From positions 124,001-188,000 of the forward strand of contig JAAZZQ010000022.1 of NCBI GenBank assembly GCA_014239155.1: a DNA stretch of 64,000 nucleotides. Reading direction: 5' to 3'. A program made the translations under genes and the position numbers. The notes below the pieces were generated by a model. That model did no database searches, was not told the DNA's origin, and saw only the letters and a list, made by a program, of their open reading frames with translations. The stretch comes from Lachnospiraceae bacterium. GTDB lineage: Bacteria; Bacillota; Clostridia; Lachnospirales; Lachnospiraceae. Within the stretch, counting starts at the first letter, position 1. Each line of letters opens with the position of its first letter. Positions 50,720-58,614 of the stretch are shown piece by piece.

Positions 50720-52309
50720 ATGAATGGATTTTTTCAGATACAGATAAAAGAACAGGGGGTAAACCTGCTGCTTTTTCCTCCTGTTGGGGAGGGAGAGAAG
50801 ATACGTTCCACGGAATTAAAGGAGTATCTAAATAGAATTGGCGTACCCTATGATGTGAAGGCAATCAACTCTGCACTTTCTTCTATGGGTGAGGAGGAGA
50901 TTGCCCTTTTTTTGACTGCAATGAAGCTTTCACCGGTGGATGCGATCTGCAATATTCAGGTGGCGCCTGACAAAATGTCGGTGGTCATGCGTTTGTATCC
51001 GCCTAGTACGGGTGGCCGCCCTGCAAGTAAAGAACAAATTATGGATTTACTCAATCAGTACAAAGTTAGGGCAGGAATCGATGAGGAAGCAATTACGGTG
51101 GCACTTGAGGAGAATCTTTATTGTACAGATATTGTTGTTGCACGCGGAAAAATGCCTACTGTTGGCAAAGATGCTTCTATTATTTATCACTTTGACACCA
51201 ATAATAATATTCGTCCGGAATTAAAAGAAGATGGAACAGTGGACTTTTTTAAATTAAATACATTACATCATTGTATAAAAGGGCAGGTTCTTGCAGAAAT
51301 TATTCCAGAGGAGAGAGGCGAGAATGGATTTGATATTTATGGTTCTGTTATGCTTGCAAGAGAGGTAAAAAAGATTACATTTGCATATGGAAGAAACCTT
51401 GAGATTTCACAAGATGGACTGAAACTGACCAGTATGGTTGACGGGCATGCCTCTCTGGTGGATGACACCGTTTTTGTATCAGATGTATACAGTGTGGAAG
51501 ACGTGGGAACATCTACAGGAAACATTGAGTATCACGGAGATGTGGAAGTGAAGGGAAATGTTTGTGAGAACTTTAGTGTGAAGACAGACGGGAATGTTTT
51601 TGTGACAGGTGTTGTGGAAGGTGCAGTGATAGAGGCCGGTAAAGATATTATTATTGCCAGAGGAATGCACGGACAAAATAAAGGTCGATTGAAAGCTGGT
51701 GGAAACATTGTCGCAAAGTTTATCTCCGCTGCAAAGGTGGAGGCAGATGGATTTGTGGAGGCAGAACAGATTGTAAATGCCCATGTTTTCGCAGGCACCA
51801 ATGTAAATGCAGACGCAGGAAAGGGATTGATTACAGGCGGAAAAGTAATCGCTAAATTGGCAATTAACGCCAAAAATATAGGGTCGCCTATGGGGGCTTC
51901 AACGATTGTTGAAGTAGGAAGTGACTTGAGTGCCAAAAAACGTCTTGCGGAGCTTCAAAAAAGCGTGGGAGAAAAATCAAAAACCATACCAAAGTTAAAA
52001 AAATCTCTGGAAGATGTTACCACTCGATTAAAACAGGGTGTTAAATTGACACAGGAGCAACTCAGAAATGCCAAAATGTTACAGATAACACTTGCAGAGA
52101 CACAGGCAAAAATCAAAGAGGAGTTAAAAGAGATTGAAAAGCTCGATAAGATGCTAAAGAATGAGGGAATGTCGCATATTGATATTCGCGGAACAATGTA
52201 CCAAGGAGTCGCTGTGGCAATTTCTGGAGCTACAATGACAGTGAAAAACGAATACACATTTTGTCGTTTGTACAAAAAAGATGCAGATATAGCTTCTACA
52301 AATTTGTAG
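50720..52309 (+). CDS. FapA-like (DUF342) polymer-binding protein
   Basis: The ~529-residue protein matches the DUF342/FapA family: an N-terminal alpha/beta part, a central right-handed beta helix with short repeats (residues ~235-390; DGNVFVTGVVEGAVIEAGKD, IVAKFISAAKVEADG) and a coiled coil (~400-475), then a small C-terminal beta domain. FapA-family proteins bind polyanionic or membrane surfaces and occur in Firmicutes flagellar loci. The ATG at 50720 follows ATGGAGGC by about ten bases; the TTG at 50699 precedes it. A hairpin overlaps its stop. Confidence 0.85.
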   Translation: MNGFFQIQIKEQGVNLLLFPPVGEGEKIRSTELKEYLNRIGVPYDVKAINSALSSMGEEEIALFLTAMKLSPVDAICNIQVAPDKMSVVMRLYPPSTGGRPASKEQIMDLLNQYKVRAGIDEEAITVALEENLYCTDIVVARGKMPTVGKDASIIYHFDTNNNIRPELKEDGTVDFFKLNTLHHCIKGQVLAEIIPEERGENGFDIYGSVMLAREVKKITFAYGRNLEISQDGLKLTSMVDGHASLVDDTVFVSDVYSVEDVGTSTGNIEYHGDVEVKGNVCENFSVKTDGNVFVTGVVEGAVIEAGKDIIIARGMHGQNKGRLKAGGNIVAKFISAAKVEADGFVEAEQIVNAHVFAGTNVNADAGKGLITGGKVIAKLAINAKNIGSPMGASTIVEVGSDLSAKKRLAELQKSVGEKSKTIPKLKKSLEDVTTRLKQGVKLTQEQLRNAKMLQITLAETQAKIKEELKEIEKLDKMLKNEGMSHIDIRGTMYQGVAVAISGATMTVKNEYTFCRLYKKDADIASTNL

Positions 52310-52327
52310 GGGCTATTGCCTTTTTTG
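52289..52327 (+). terminator. Terminator-like hairpin over the fapA-like stop
   Basis: ATAGCTTCTACAAA pairs with TTTGTAGGGGCTAT (52289-52316, small internal mismatch), followed by TTGCCTTTTTTG. The stop codon TAG (52307-52309) lies in the stem. It may weaken readthrough into the small genes after it. Confidence 0.5.
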
Positions 52328-52398
52328 TCGAAATATATTACAATAAATCGAAATACGGTATCGCCTTGTAAATTGAGCGGCCCAGAGGAGGGATAAAA

Positions 52399-52710
52399 AT
52401 GGCTATTAGTCCAATACTGCTTAATGGAAGTATTCAGCAGACAGATAATGTTTTACACAATCAGGTAAAACAGGTTGAGAAGGGTGTTGTGGATCAAGGA
52501 AATATTCAGGTTCAGGCAGAGAGAAAAGAACAGCAGATGGCAAAACAGGTCGTTCATGCAGATGAAACTTTATTTAAGGAAGAGCGTTTTGATGCGAAAG
52601 AGAAAGGTCATAATGGCTATTCAGGGGACGGGGGAAAACGCAGGAAGAAAATAAAAGGTGATGGAAGAGTTGTCGAGAAATCCGAAGGTGGATTTGATAT
52701 AAAGATATAG
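52399..52710 (+). CDS. Small unknown flagellar-locus protein
   Basis: The 103-residue protein is polar and probably disordered: an N terminus AISPILLNGSIQQTDNVLHN, a Gln/Lys/Glu-rich helix, and a basic Gly-rich tail (GDGGKRRKKIKGDGR). No membrane segment or known motif. Similar short proteins lie after fliA in Lachnospiraceae flagellar loci to my knowledge, but no function is known. The start follows GAGGAGGG by about eight bases. Confidence 0.7.
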   Translation: MAISPILLNGSIQQTDNVLHNQVKQVEKGVVDQGNIQVQAERKEQQMAKQVVHADETLFKEERFDAKEKGHNGYSGDGGKRRKKIKGDGRVVEKSEGGFDIKI

Positions 52711-52759
52711 TGTGTTTGCTTTGTGTACATTGTAGAGGATTGGAAAGGTTTGGTAACAG

Positions 52760-53845
52760 ATGAATTGGTTGGAGATTGCGCTGCTGATATTTGGAACGTG
52801 TGCTTTTGCAGGAAGTTTTTTAATCAGAGGAAAGTCAGATGACAGTGGTCAGGAAGTGGATGTGGAACTTATCCGAAGTGTCATAGAGAAAGAGATGAGG
52901 GATGCCAAAGAACGGGTCACTGAAGTTGTAGATGAAACACTTGAGTATGCAGTGGAAAAGACAGAGCGTGCGTCAGAACGCATTTCAAACGAAAAGATTA
53001 TGGCGATTAGCGAATATTCGGAGACAGTGCTTGCTGATATTAACAAGTCTCATCAGGAAGTAGTGTTTTTGTATGATATGTTAAATGACAAGCATAATAA
53101 TCTTAAAGAGACGATTAAGCATGTGGATAAAACAGCAAAGGAAGCAGAAGAAGCGGCCAATGCTGCAGCGCTTGCCCTTGCAGCAAAAGCAAAGGAAGAT
53201 GCTGAGACTAGAGAAAAAGAATTGACAAGAAAAAGTGTCAGTACGGACCGCGCTGCGTTGGATAAGGAAGCACAGGAAAAGGAATATGCGCGTCGGCAGA
53301 TGGCAAGGCTGATTCTTCCAATGCAACAGGAAATGCAGATTCATCGGCAGGTGGATGCCCGCGCACTGGATATTGGTGCATTGGGATTAAACATGGGCAA
53401 AAAGACACAGGTTGACAGACCGACGGAATTGAGTCCGCTTGTAGTAAAGAGTGTGGAGATTATACCAGCGGATGTTGTTTTATCAAAAGATATGCAGCCT
53501 GTGCCGGAGAACACAGGTATTGTGCCTGTGAGTACGGCAGAATTGCAGACATTTGGTTCTCGTCCTGAGGATATGAAGGTTGTGGATGTAAAACCGGCTG
53601 AGATTAGACCTGTGGAAGTGTATTCTTTTGTAGATCAGGCACCACATATTGAGAGACCTGTAAAGAAAGATACGGCAAGTATGATTAAGCCACAAGATGT
53701 TTTTCTGGGAGCAGTAGAAAACAACAATGATAGAATTTTAAGGCTTTATAAAGAGGGTTATTCTAATGTGGATATTGCCAAGGAGCTAGGACTTGGAGTT
53801 GGGGAGGTAAAATTGGTCATCAATCTGTTTAAGGGGGCTGTTTAA
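52760..53845 (+). CDS. DUF6115-like membrane-anchored HTH protein
   Basis: The 361-residue protein has one N-terminal membrane helix (WLEIALLIFGTCAFAGSFLI), a long coiled coil (residues ~30-175), a Val/Pro/Glu-rich linker, and a C-terminal helix-turn-helix-like end (ILRLYKEGYSNVDIAKELGL) closing with GVGEVKLVINLF. That last part is typical of DUF6115 proteins, which accompany sigD-rpsB in Clostridia and resemble SwrB of B. subtilis in position. It might couple assembly to gene control, but this is a guess. The next gene starts on its last base. Confidence 0.78.
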   Translation: MNWLEIALLIFGTCAFAGSFLIRGKSDDSGQEVDVELIRSVIEKEMRDAKERVTEVVDETLEYAVEKTERASERISNEKIMAISEYSETVLADINKSHQEVVFLYDMLNDKHNNLKETIKHVDKTAKEAEEAANAAALALAAKAKEDAETREKELTRKSVSTDRAALDKEAQEKEYARRQMARLILPMQQEMQIHRQVDARALDIGALGLNMGKKTQVDRPTELSPLVVKSVEIIPADVVLSKDMQPVPENTGIVPVSTAELQTFGSRPEDMKVVDVKPAEIRPVEVYSFVDQAPHIERPVKKDTASMIKPQDVFLGAVENNNDRILRLYKEGYSNVDIAKELGLGVGEVKLVINLFKGAV

Positions 53846-54435
53846 TGAAATTTAAATATATGTTAAGGGGGCTTGGTCTGGGCATTTTGATTACCGCAGT
53901 GGTAATGGGGGCGTACACTAGGAGTGCTGTTGCGGATGCAAGGGTGTCTGTCTTAAAAGAATATGGACTTGGAGAAGACAATGGACTTCCTGAAGAAACA
54001 GCAGAGGAACGCTCAACAGATGCAGAGTCTACGCCAGAATCAACAGAGCAGCCCGCTAGTAGAGATGAGGAGAAGGAAGCAGAGATTCAATCTGTGTTGG
54101 ATGCGGCAAAAGACGCAGAGCAGGCTGAGTCTGCCAGCGCTGTATTGCCGGAGCCGGAGGAGCAACCGACAGATGCGGCAACTGGAGTATCTGATGACTC
54201 TGTGATAGTGGTGCCGACAGGCGAGGGCGATGTGGTTCAAATTGATATTACAAAGGGGGATGATTCTGGAACAGTTTCCAGAAAGTTGTTCAATGCAGGG
54301 TTGATTGAGAATGCGTCTGAGTATGATGCATTTTTGATGCAGCATGGATATGATAAGCAACTCAATGTAGGAAGTATTACAATCAATGCCGGAGCGGGCT
54401 GGCAGGAGATTGCAGAAAAATTAACTGAAAAATAA
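53845..54435 (+). CDS. Membrane-anchored YceG/MltG-like small protein
   Basis: The 196-residue protein has an N-terminal signal anchor (LGLGILITAVVMGAYT, residues ~11-26), an acidic, Glu/Ser/Thr/Ala-rich spacer (~45-125) and a C-terminal ~65-residue module (GDDSGTVSRKLFNAGLIENA, then NVGSITINAGAGWQEIAEKL) resembling the LysM-like N domain of MltG/YceG, without the lytic transglycosylase domain. It may bind peptidoglycan near the flagellum. It overlaps the previous gene by one base and ends the flagellar block before a strong terminator. Confidence 0.75.
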   Translation: MKFKYMLRGLGLGILITAVVMGAYTRSAVADARVSVLKEYGLGEDNGLPEETAEERSTDAESTPESTEQPASRDEEKEAEIQSVLDAAKDAEQAESASAVLPEPEEQPTDAATGVSDDSVIVVPTGEGDVVQIDITKGDDSGTVSRKLFNAGLIENASEYDAFLMQHGYDKQLNVGSITINAGAGWQEIAEKLTEK

Positions 54436-54437
54436 TT

Positions 54438-54477
54438 AACACAAAAAGACCTCTTGCACAAGAGGTTTTTTTGTGTT
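54438..54477 (+). terminator. Terminator of the fla/che locus
   Basis: CCTCTTG (54450-54456) pairs with CAAGAGG (54459-54465), extended by an A-tract/T-tract to AACACAAAAAGA and TTTTTTTGTGTT. It separates motility genes from rpsB-tsf. Confidence 0.9.
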
Positions 54478-54547
54478 ATATTATTAATATTGTGGCTGTA
54501 TTTGGATATTGCAGTCATAGTGATCAGATAAAATACTATAGTATTCA

Positions 54548-54619
54548 CGCCCGCAGATTTGTGGTCCATGCCATGAGTAGCCCACAGAGAAGAAGCGGGC
54601 GGAAGCGCGGTAAAACCGC
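54548..54619 (+). promoter_or_regulatory. Structured rpsB leader
   Basis: CGCCCGC (54548-54554) pairs perfectly with GCGGGCG (54595-54601), enclosing TGTGG (54560-54564) paired with CCACA (54582-54586) with a 17-base loop. A second hairpin GCGGT/ACCGC (54607-54619) lies seven bases before ATGGAGG. Ribosomal protein leaders often bind their own product; autoregulation by S2 is inferred. TTGGAT and TAAAAT upstream are a poor promoter pair, so the promoter is unresolved. Confidence 0.6.
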
Positions 54620-54637
54620 AGAAAATGGAGGTAAGTC

Positions 54638-55378
54638 ATGAGTGTTATTTCAATGAAGCAGTTGTTGGAAGCAGGTGTTCATTTTGGACATCTGACAAAA
54701 AGATGGAACCCTAAGATGGCTCCTTATATCTTTACAGAGAGAAATGGTATTTATATCATTGACCTGCAGAAATCCGTGGGCAAGGTTGATGAGGCGTATA
54801 GGGCTGTAGCTGATATTGTAGCACAGGGCGGCACAATTCTTTTTGTAGGAACCAAAAAACAGGCGCAGGATGCTGTCCGCACAGAGGCAGAGCGCTGTGG
54901 AATGTTCTATGTAAATGAGAGATGGCTGGGCGGTATGCTCACAAACTTTAAGACAATAAGAAGCAGAATTACCAGATTAAAGGCAATTGAAGATATGGCA
55001 GAGAACGGAACATTTGATGTTCTTCCAAAGAAAGAAGTTATTCAGATTAAGAAGGAATGGGAAAAGCTTGAGCGGAATCTGGGCGGTATTAAGAATATGA
55101 CAAGGGTTCCTGATGCAATTTTTGTTGTGGACCCGAAGAAGGAAAGAATCTGCGTGCAGGAGGCACATATACTTGGTATCCCTCTGATTGGTATTGCAGA
55201 TACAAACTGTGACCCAGAAGAGTTGGATTATGTTATTCCGGGCAATGATGATGCGATTAGAGCTGTTAAGTTAATTGTTTCTGCTATGGCTGATGCCGTA
55301 ATTGAGTCAAATCAGGGTGAGATGATGACAGATGCAGTGCCAGAAGAGGTTGTTGAGGAAGAGGCAGCGGCACAATAG
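54638..55378 (+). CDS. rpsB: 30S ribosomal protein S2
   Basis: The 246-residue protein is a complete S2: [70 protein letters not shown] and [14 protein letters not shown]-like residues [20 protein letters not shown]. The acidic C-terminal tail is normal for Firmicutes. The start follows ATGGAGG. tsf follows as usual, but here a palindromic element is inserted between them. Confidence 0.98.
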   Translation: MSVISMKQLLEAGVHFGHLTKRWNPKMAPYIFTERNGIYIIDLQKSVGKVDEAYRAVADIVAQGGTILFVGTKKQAQDAVRTEAERCGMFYVNERWLGGMLTNFKTIRSRITRLKAIEDMAENGTFDVLPKKEVIQIKKEWEKLERNLGGIKNMTRVPDAIFVVDPKKERICVQEAHILGIPLIGIADTNCDPEELDYVIPGNDDAIRAVKLIVSAMADAVIESNQGEMMTDAVPEEVVEEEAAAQ

Positions 55379-55383
55379 ATAGG

Positions 55384-55520
55384 AAACAGCTCAGGCAAGA
55401 CTTTGCACTGCCCTGCAAAGTCCGTGGGAAAGAATAGTGGTTGAGATGCATCAAGCCACAGTCCGTGGTTTTGCATGGTTTGATGCTTGTAACAGGAAGC
55501 CAAAGGCTGGACTGTTACAA
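55384..55520. repeat. Palindromic element, copy 2, between rpsB and tsf
   Basis: Blocks shared in order with 7128-7277: CTTTGCACTGC-CTGCAAA (about 55401-55418), AGATGCATCAAGCCA (55445-55459), GGTTTTGCATGG-TTGATGC (55467-55486) and imperfect ends AACAGCTCAG/CTGGACTGTT. It occupies most of the rpsB-tsf gap, normally short in Firmicutes. Confidence 0.75.
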
Positions 55521-55548
55521 AGATAGAGGAAGCAGGAGGAACGTGAAA

Positions 55549-56487
55549 ATGGCTATTACAGCAGCAATGGTAAAAGAGTTGAGAGAGATGACAGGTGCCG
55601 GTATGATGGATTGCAAGAAGGCACTTAATGAGACAGATGGAAATATGGATGAGGCTGTTGAGTATTTGAGAAAGAATGGACAGGCTAAGGCGGATAAGAA
55701 GGCTGGACGTATTGCAGCAGAGGGTCTTTGTAGAGTCTGTACAGATGGCGATCAGGCAGCAGCGGTAGTGGAAGTAAATTCAGAGACAGATTTTGTGGCA
55801 AAGAATGAGCAATTTCAGAATTATGTCACAGCAGTTGCAAAACAGGCACTTGAGACGAGTACTACAGATATTGATGCATTCCTTGCAGAACCGTGGAATG
55901 AGGATTCTTCAAAAACAGTGAAGGAAGCATTGGTTGAGAAGATTGCTGTTATTGGAGAGAACCTAACTATCAGAAGATTTGAGAAAGTTACAGCGGAGAA
56001 TGGCTGTGTTGTGACCTATACACATGGCGGCGGAAAGATTGGTGTCATTGTGGATGCTGAGACCGCAGTAGTAAATGATGCAGTGAAGGAAGCGCTTCTA
56101 AATCTGGCGATGCAAGTTGCGGCACTTTATCCAAAGTATGTATCTTCTGAGGAAGTTTCTGAAGAGTACAAGGAGCATGAGAGAGAGATTATCACAGAAC
56201 AGATTAAGAATGATCCGAAGATGGCTGGAAAGCCAGAGAAGGTAATCGAGGGTGCTGTTGTTGGTCGTCTTAACAAAGAGCTTAAAGAAATCTGCTTGTT
56301 AGAGCAGGTTTATGTGAAGGCTGAAGACGGAAAACAGACAGTGAAGCAGTATCTTGCTGAAGTTTCCGCAGATAATGACACAGAGATTAAGATTAAGAAA
56401 TTTATTCGTTTTGAGACCGGAGAAGGCATCGAGAAGAAAGTGGATGATTTTGCGGCTGAGGTTGCGGCACAAGCTGGAACTTTATAA
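55549..56487 (+). CDS. tsf: Elongation factor Ts
   Basis: The ~312-residue protein reloads EF-Tu with GTP. The N-terminal UBA-like domain is ITAAMVKELREMTGAGMMD, CKKALNETDGNMDEAVEYL; the core has VEVNSETDFVAKNEQF and YTHGGGKIGVIVDAE, and EQVYVKAEDGKQTVKQYL closes it. The ATG at 55549 follows AGGAGG by ten bases; a GTG at 55543 is possible but closer. Longer in-frame starts lie inside the palindromic element and are rejected. Confidence 0.97.
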   Translation: MAITAAMVKELREMTGAGMMDCKKALNETDGNMDEAVEYLRKNGQAKADKKAGRIAAEGLCRVCTDGDQAAAVVEVNSETDFVAKNEQFQNYVTAVAKQALETSTTDIDAFLAEPWNEDSSKTVKEALVEKIAVIGENLTIRRFEKVTAENGCVVTYTHGGGKIGVIVDAETAVVNDAVKEALLNLAMQVAALYPKYVSSEEVSEEYKEHEREIITEQIKNDPKMAGKPEKVIEGAVVGRLNKELKEICLLEQVYVKAEDGKQTVKQYLAEVSADNDTEIKIKKFIRFETGEGIEKKVDDFAAEVAAQAGTL

Positions 56488-56540
56488 GGATTCCATAAAT
56501 TGATCTGTCGCTATGAAAATTGATTCATGTTTATTATGAG

Positions 56541-56760
56541 TTGAGCAGCGAGTAGGGAAGAGAGACTTCCCTACTCTATTTTTTATGCACAGACCTGTGT
56601 AGAGGAAATATGCCACTAACGTGGCGCACAGGTCGCGCAGCAAGTAGAGGAAAAATTTTTCTGCTACTCAATTGCGCACAAGCATCCAGATGAAATATGC
56701 CAGCAAGCTGATGGAGGTCCAACGCATAAGTAGGGAAGCCTTTCTTCCTTACTCAATTTG
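56541..56760. repeat. Modular hairpin array, copy 4 (three plus two units)
   Basis: An array: GAGTAGG hairpin a (GAGTAGGGAAG 56550-56560 with CTTCCCTACTC 56566-56576, then a T-run, acting as tsf terminator); bulged hairpin a (GACCTGTGT 56592-56600, bulge AGAGGAAATAT 56601-56611, GCCAC/GTGGC, GCACAGGTC 56626-56634); GAGTAGG-type hairpin b (56643-56669); bulged hairpin b (GCATCC, bulge AGATGAAATAT 56688-56698, GCCAGC/GCTGAT); GAGTAGG-type hairpin c (56728-56754). It separates convergent tsf and rpiR-family genes. Confidence 0.85.
56550..56588 (+). terminator. tsf terminator
   Basis: The first hairpin of the array (56550-56576, 11 perfect pairs) is followed by TATTTTTTAT and lies 63 bases after the tsf stop. 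Confidence 0.8.
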
Positions 56761-56770
56761 TGATGTAGCA

Positions 56771-57628
56771 TTACAAAAGTTTAGGCATAATTGCTTCGGC
56801 AGCTGCCGAGCGTGCCTTGGCATAAACTTCAGGGTTGCGTTTGCAAAAGACATAATATAGGCATTCTATAATAAAAAGTTGTCCCAACTTTGCTGCCACA
56901 GAGCCAGATTGCAACGGGCTTTCATTGTAGCCGCACAGTAATACAACATCTGCATATTTTGTGGCGCGTGAATTGGGAAAGTGTGTGATTAATATTACAG
57001 ATACTTGGCGTTCTTTTGCAATGCGCATAATATCCTCCATATCTTTTGTGGAACCAGAATAGGAGAAAAACAGAATGACATCTTTGTGGGTGGCTAGCGA
57101 AATATTCATGACTTGCATATGCGAGTCCTCAATATGGACAAAACGGGAAGTTGCAGTGGAGAAACGTGCCCATGCCTCCATTGCCATAACCATACTGCCA
57201 CCCTGTCCAAAACAAAAGACTCTATCAGCAGCAGAGATAAAATCTACAGCCCTGGAAATCTCAGTTTCGTCCAATAAATCCATAGTTTCATTTAATGAAA
57301 GAACACTGGAAGCATAAAGTTTATGAAAAATACTTCCAAGAGTGTCCTCCGAAGTGATTGTGTCAGGGGTGTCTGATGGGTCGCCAATATCTGTTACATA
57401 GGCAGCCTTGGCAAGTGCTAGTTTCAGGTTATTGTAGCCTGACAGTCCAAGGCTTCGGCAGAAGCGTGTAATGGAAGCTTCTGACACGCCGCTGCTTTCC
57501 GCAAGGGTTGAAATAGACATATATTGGGAATCGTGAGTATTGGCAAGAATGTAGTCAGCCAGTTTCCGGCTAGAACGTGTAAGTGAATGATATTGCTCCG
57601 TGATTAGTTCCAGAATGTTTCCTGCCAA
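56771..57628 (-). CDS. RpiR-family transcriptional regulator with SIS domain
   Basis: The 285-residue protein has an N-terminal RpiR helix-turn-helix (ITEQYHSLTRSSRKLADYIL, STLAESSGVSEASITRFCRS) and a C-terminal sugar-phosphate-binding SIS domain (RVFCFGQGGSMVMAMEAWAR, FFSYSGSTKDMEDIMRIAKE). As last gene of the nagB-nagA-ROK operon it probably senses an amino-sugar phosphate and controls these genes. The start is TTG (complement of 57626-57628), with AAAGGAG eight bases before it; the ATG closer to that site is out of frame. Confidence 0.93.
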   Translation of the reverse strand: MAGNILELITEQYHSLTRSSRKLADYILANTHDSQYMSISTLAESSGVSEASITRFCRSLGLSGYNNLKLALAKAAYVTDIGDPSDTPDTITSEDTLGSIFHKLYASSVLSLNETMDLLDETEISRAVDFISAADRVFCFGQGGSMVMAMEAWARFSTATSRFVHIEDSHMQVMNISLATHKDVILFFSYSGSTKDMEDIMRIAKERQVSVILITHFPNSRATKYADVVLLCGYNESPLQSGSVAAKLGQLFIIECLYYVFCKRNPEVYAKARSAAAEAIMPKLL

Positions 57629-57643
57629 ACGATCATCTCCTTT

Positions 57644-58522
57644 CTAAAGTCCAAGTACAGCGGCGCCCAGCATTCCAGCGCAGTTGCCCAGCGCTGCTTT
57701 TTCCAGTTTCACCTGTCGAAAACTCGACATGATATTGGGATACAACAGTTTGCGAAGTTGTTCTATAACATAAGGCTGCTCCATAATACCGCCGCCAAGA
57801 ATCACGCCTTCGGGATTTAACATATGGATAATCGTAGTCAGTCCATATATAATCTCCAAAATCCAGCGGTCAACAAGTTCTTTGATGCCAGGTTCCTCTA
57901 AGCGTTCAAAGATTTTGCGTCCGTTTATTAGAGTAGCGTCAAACTGTTGTGCGTTTTTAACCAGTGCTGTGGTAGAAGCGTATTTCTCATAACAGCCAGA
58001 AAACATATCTTCTTCAATCTTGCGCGCTTCAGGGTGTGTGACAATCGCTCCAAATTCCCCGGCTGAATAACTACTGCCAGAGTATAGTTTTCCACCAGAA
58101 AAGATTGCGCCACCTACCCCTGTGCCATAAGTTAAACAGACAAAATTGCTGTAATTTTGCCCAGCTCCAAAAATAGACTCCCCAATTGCAGCTGCATTCA
58201 CATCATTTTCTACTGCGACAGGGACACAAAACTCCCGTTCCATTATTTCTTTTAATTTTGTGCCTGTGTAGTCTGGAATATTCTCGTTTGCATAGATAAT
58301 TTGTCCGCGTATAGGATCTACTTGTCCAGCGGTGCTGATTCCAATACGCTCAAACGAAGTGCACTGTCGGTATGCGGCAATAATTTCCTTTGCGCGGGCT
58401 GTCACATGAGCACCTCCAAGACTGGCTTCTGTCGGAGTTTCTTTGATGTCTGTTAATACTCCATCAAGATATAGACCTGATTTGATTGCGGTGCCACCAA
58501 TATCAAGAACCATAGTAGTCAT
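57644..58522 (-). CDS. ROK-family sugar kinase
   Basis: The 292-residue protein has the ROK kinase fold: LDIGGTAIKSGLYLDG (phosphate loop), ERIGISTAGQVDP, VAVENDVNAAAIGESIFG (catalytic Asp in ENDVNAA) and LTYGTGVGGAIFSGGKLY. The zinc motif CxCGxxGCxE is replaced by FSGCYEKYASTTAL, as in the short zinc-less ROK group. With nagA and nagB upstream, N-acetylglucosamine or N-acetylmannosamine kinase is a reasonable guess, but ROK specificity is not readable here. The start follows AAGGAGG; the regulator gene follows 15 bases later. Confidence 0.9.
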   Translation of the reverse strand: MTTMVLDIGGTAIKSGLYLDGVLTDIKETPTEASLGGAHVTARAKEIIAAYRQCTSFERIGISTAGQVDPIRGQIIYANENIPDYTGTKLKEIMEREFCVPVAVENDVNAAAIGESIFGAGQNYSNFVCLTYGTGVGGAIFSGGKLYSGSSYSAGEFGAIVTHPEARKIEEDMFSGCYEKYASTTALVKNAQQFDATLINGRKIFERLEEPGIKELVDRWILEIIYGLTTIIHMLNPEGVILGGGIMEQPYVIEQLRKLLYPNIMSSFRQVKLEKAALGNCAGMLGAAVLGL

Positions 58523-58614
58523 AGCACGTTTCCTCCTTGTTGTTCAACATAGACTTTCGGAGTCTCTTTCTGGGCGATTTAATTTAGGAACTGTAAAAAT
58601 ATTCTTAGGCAGTA

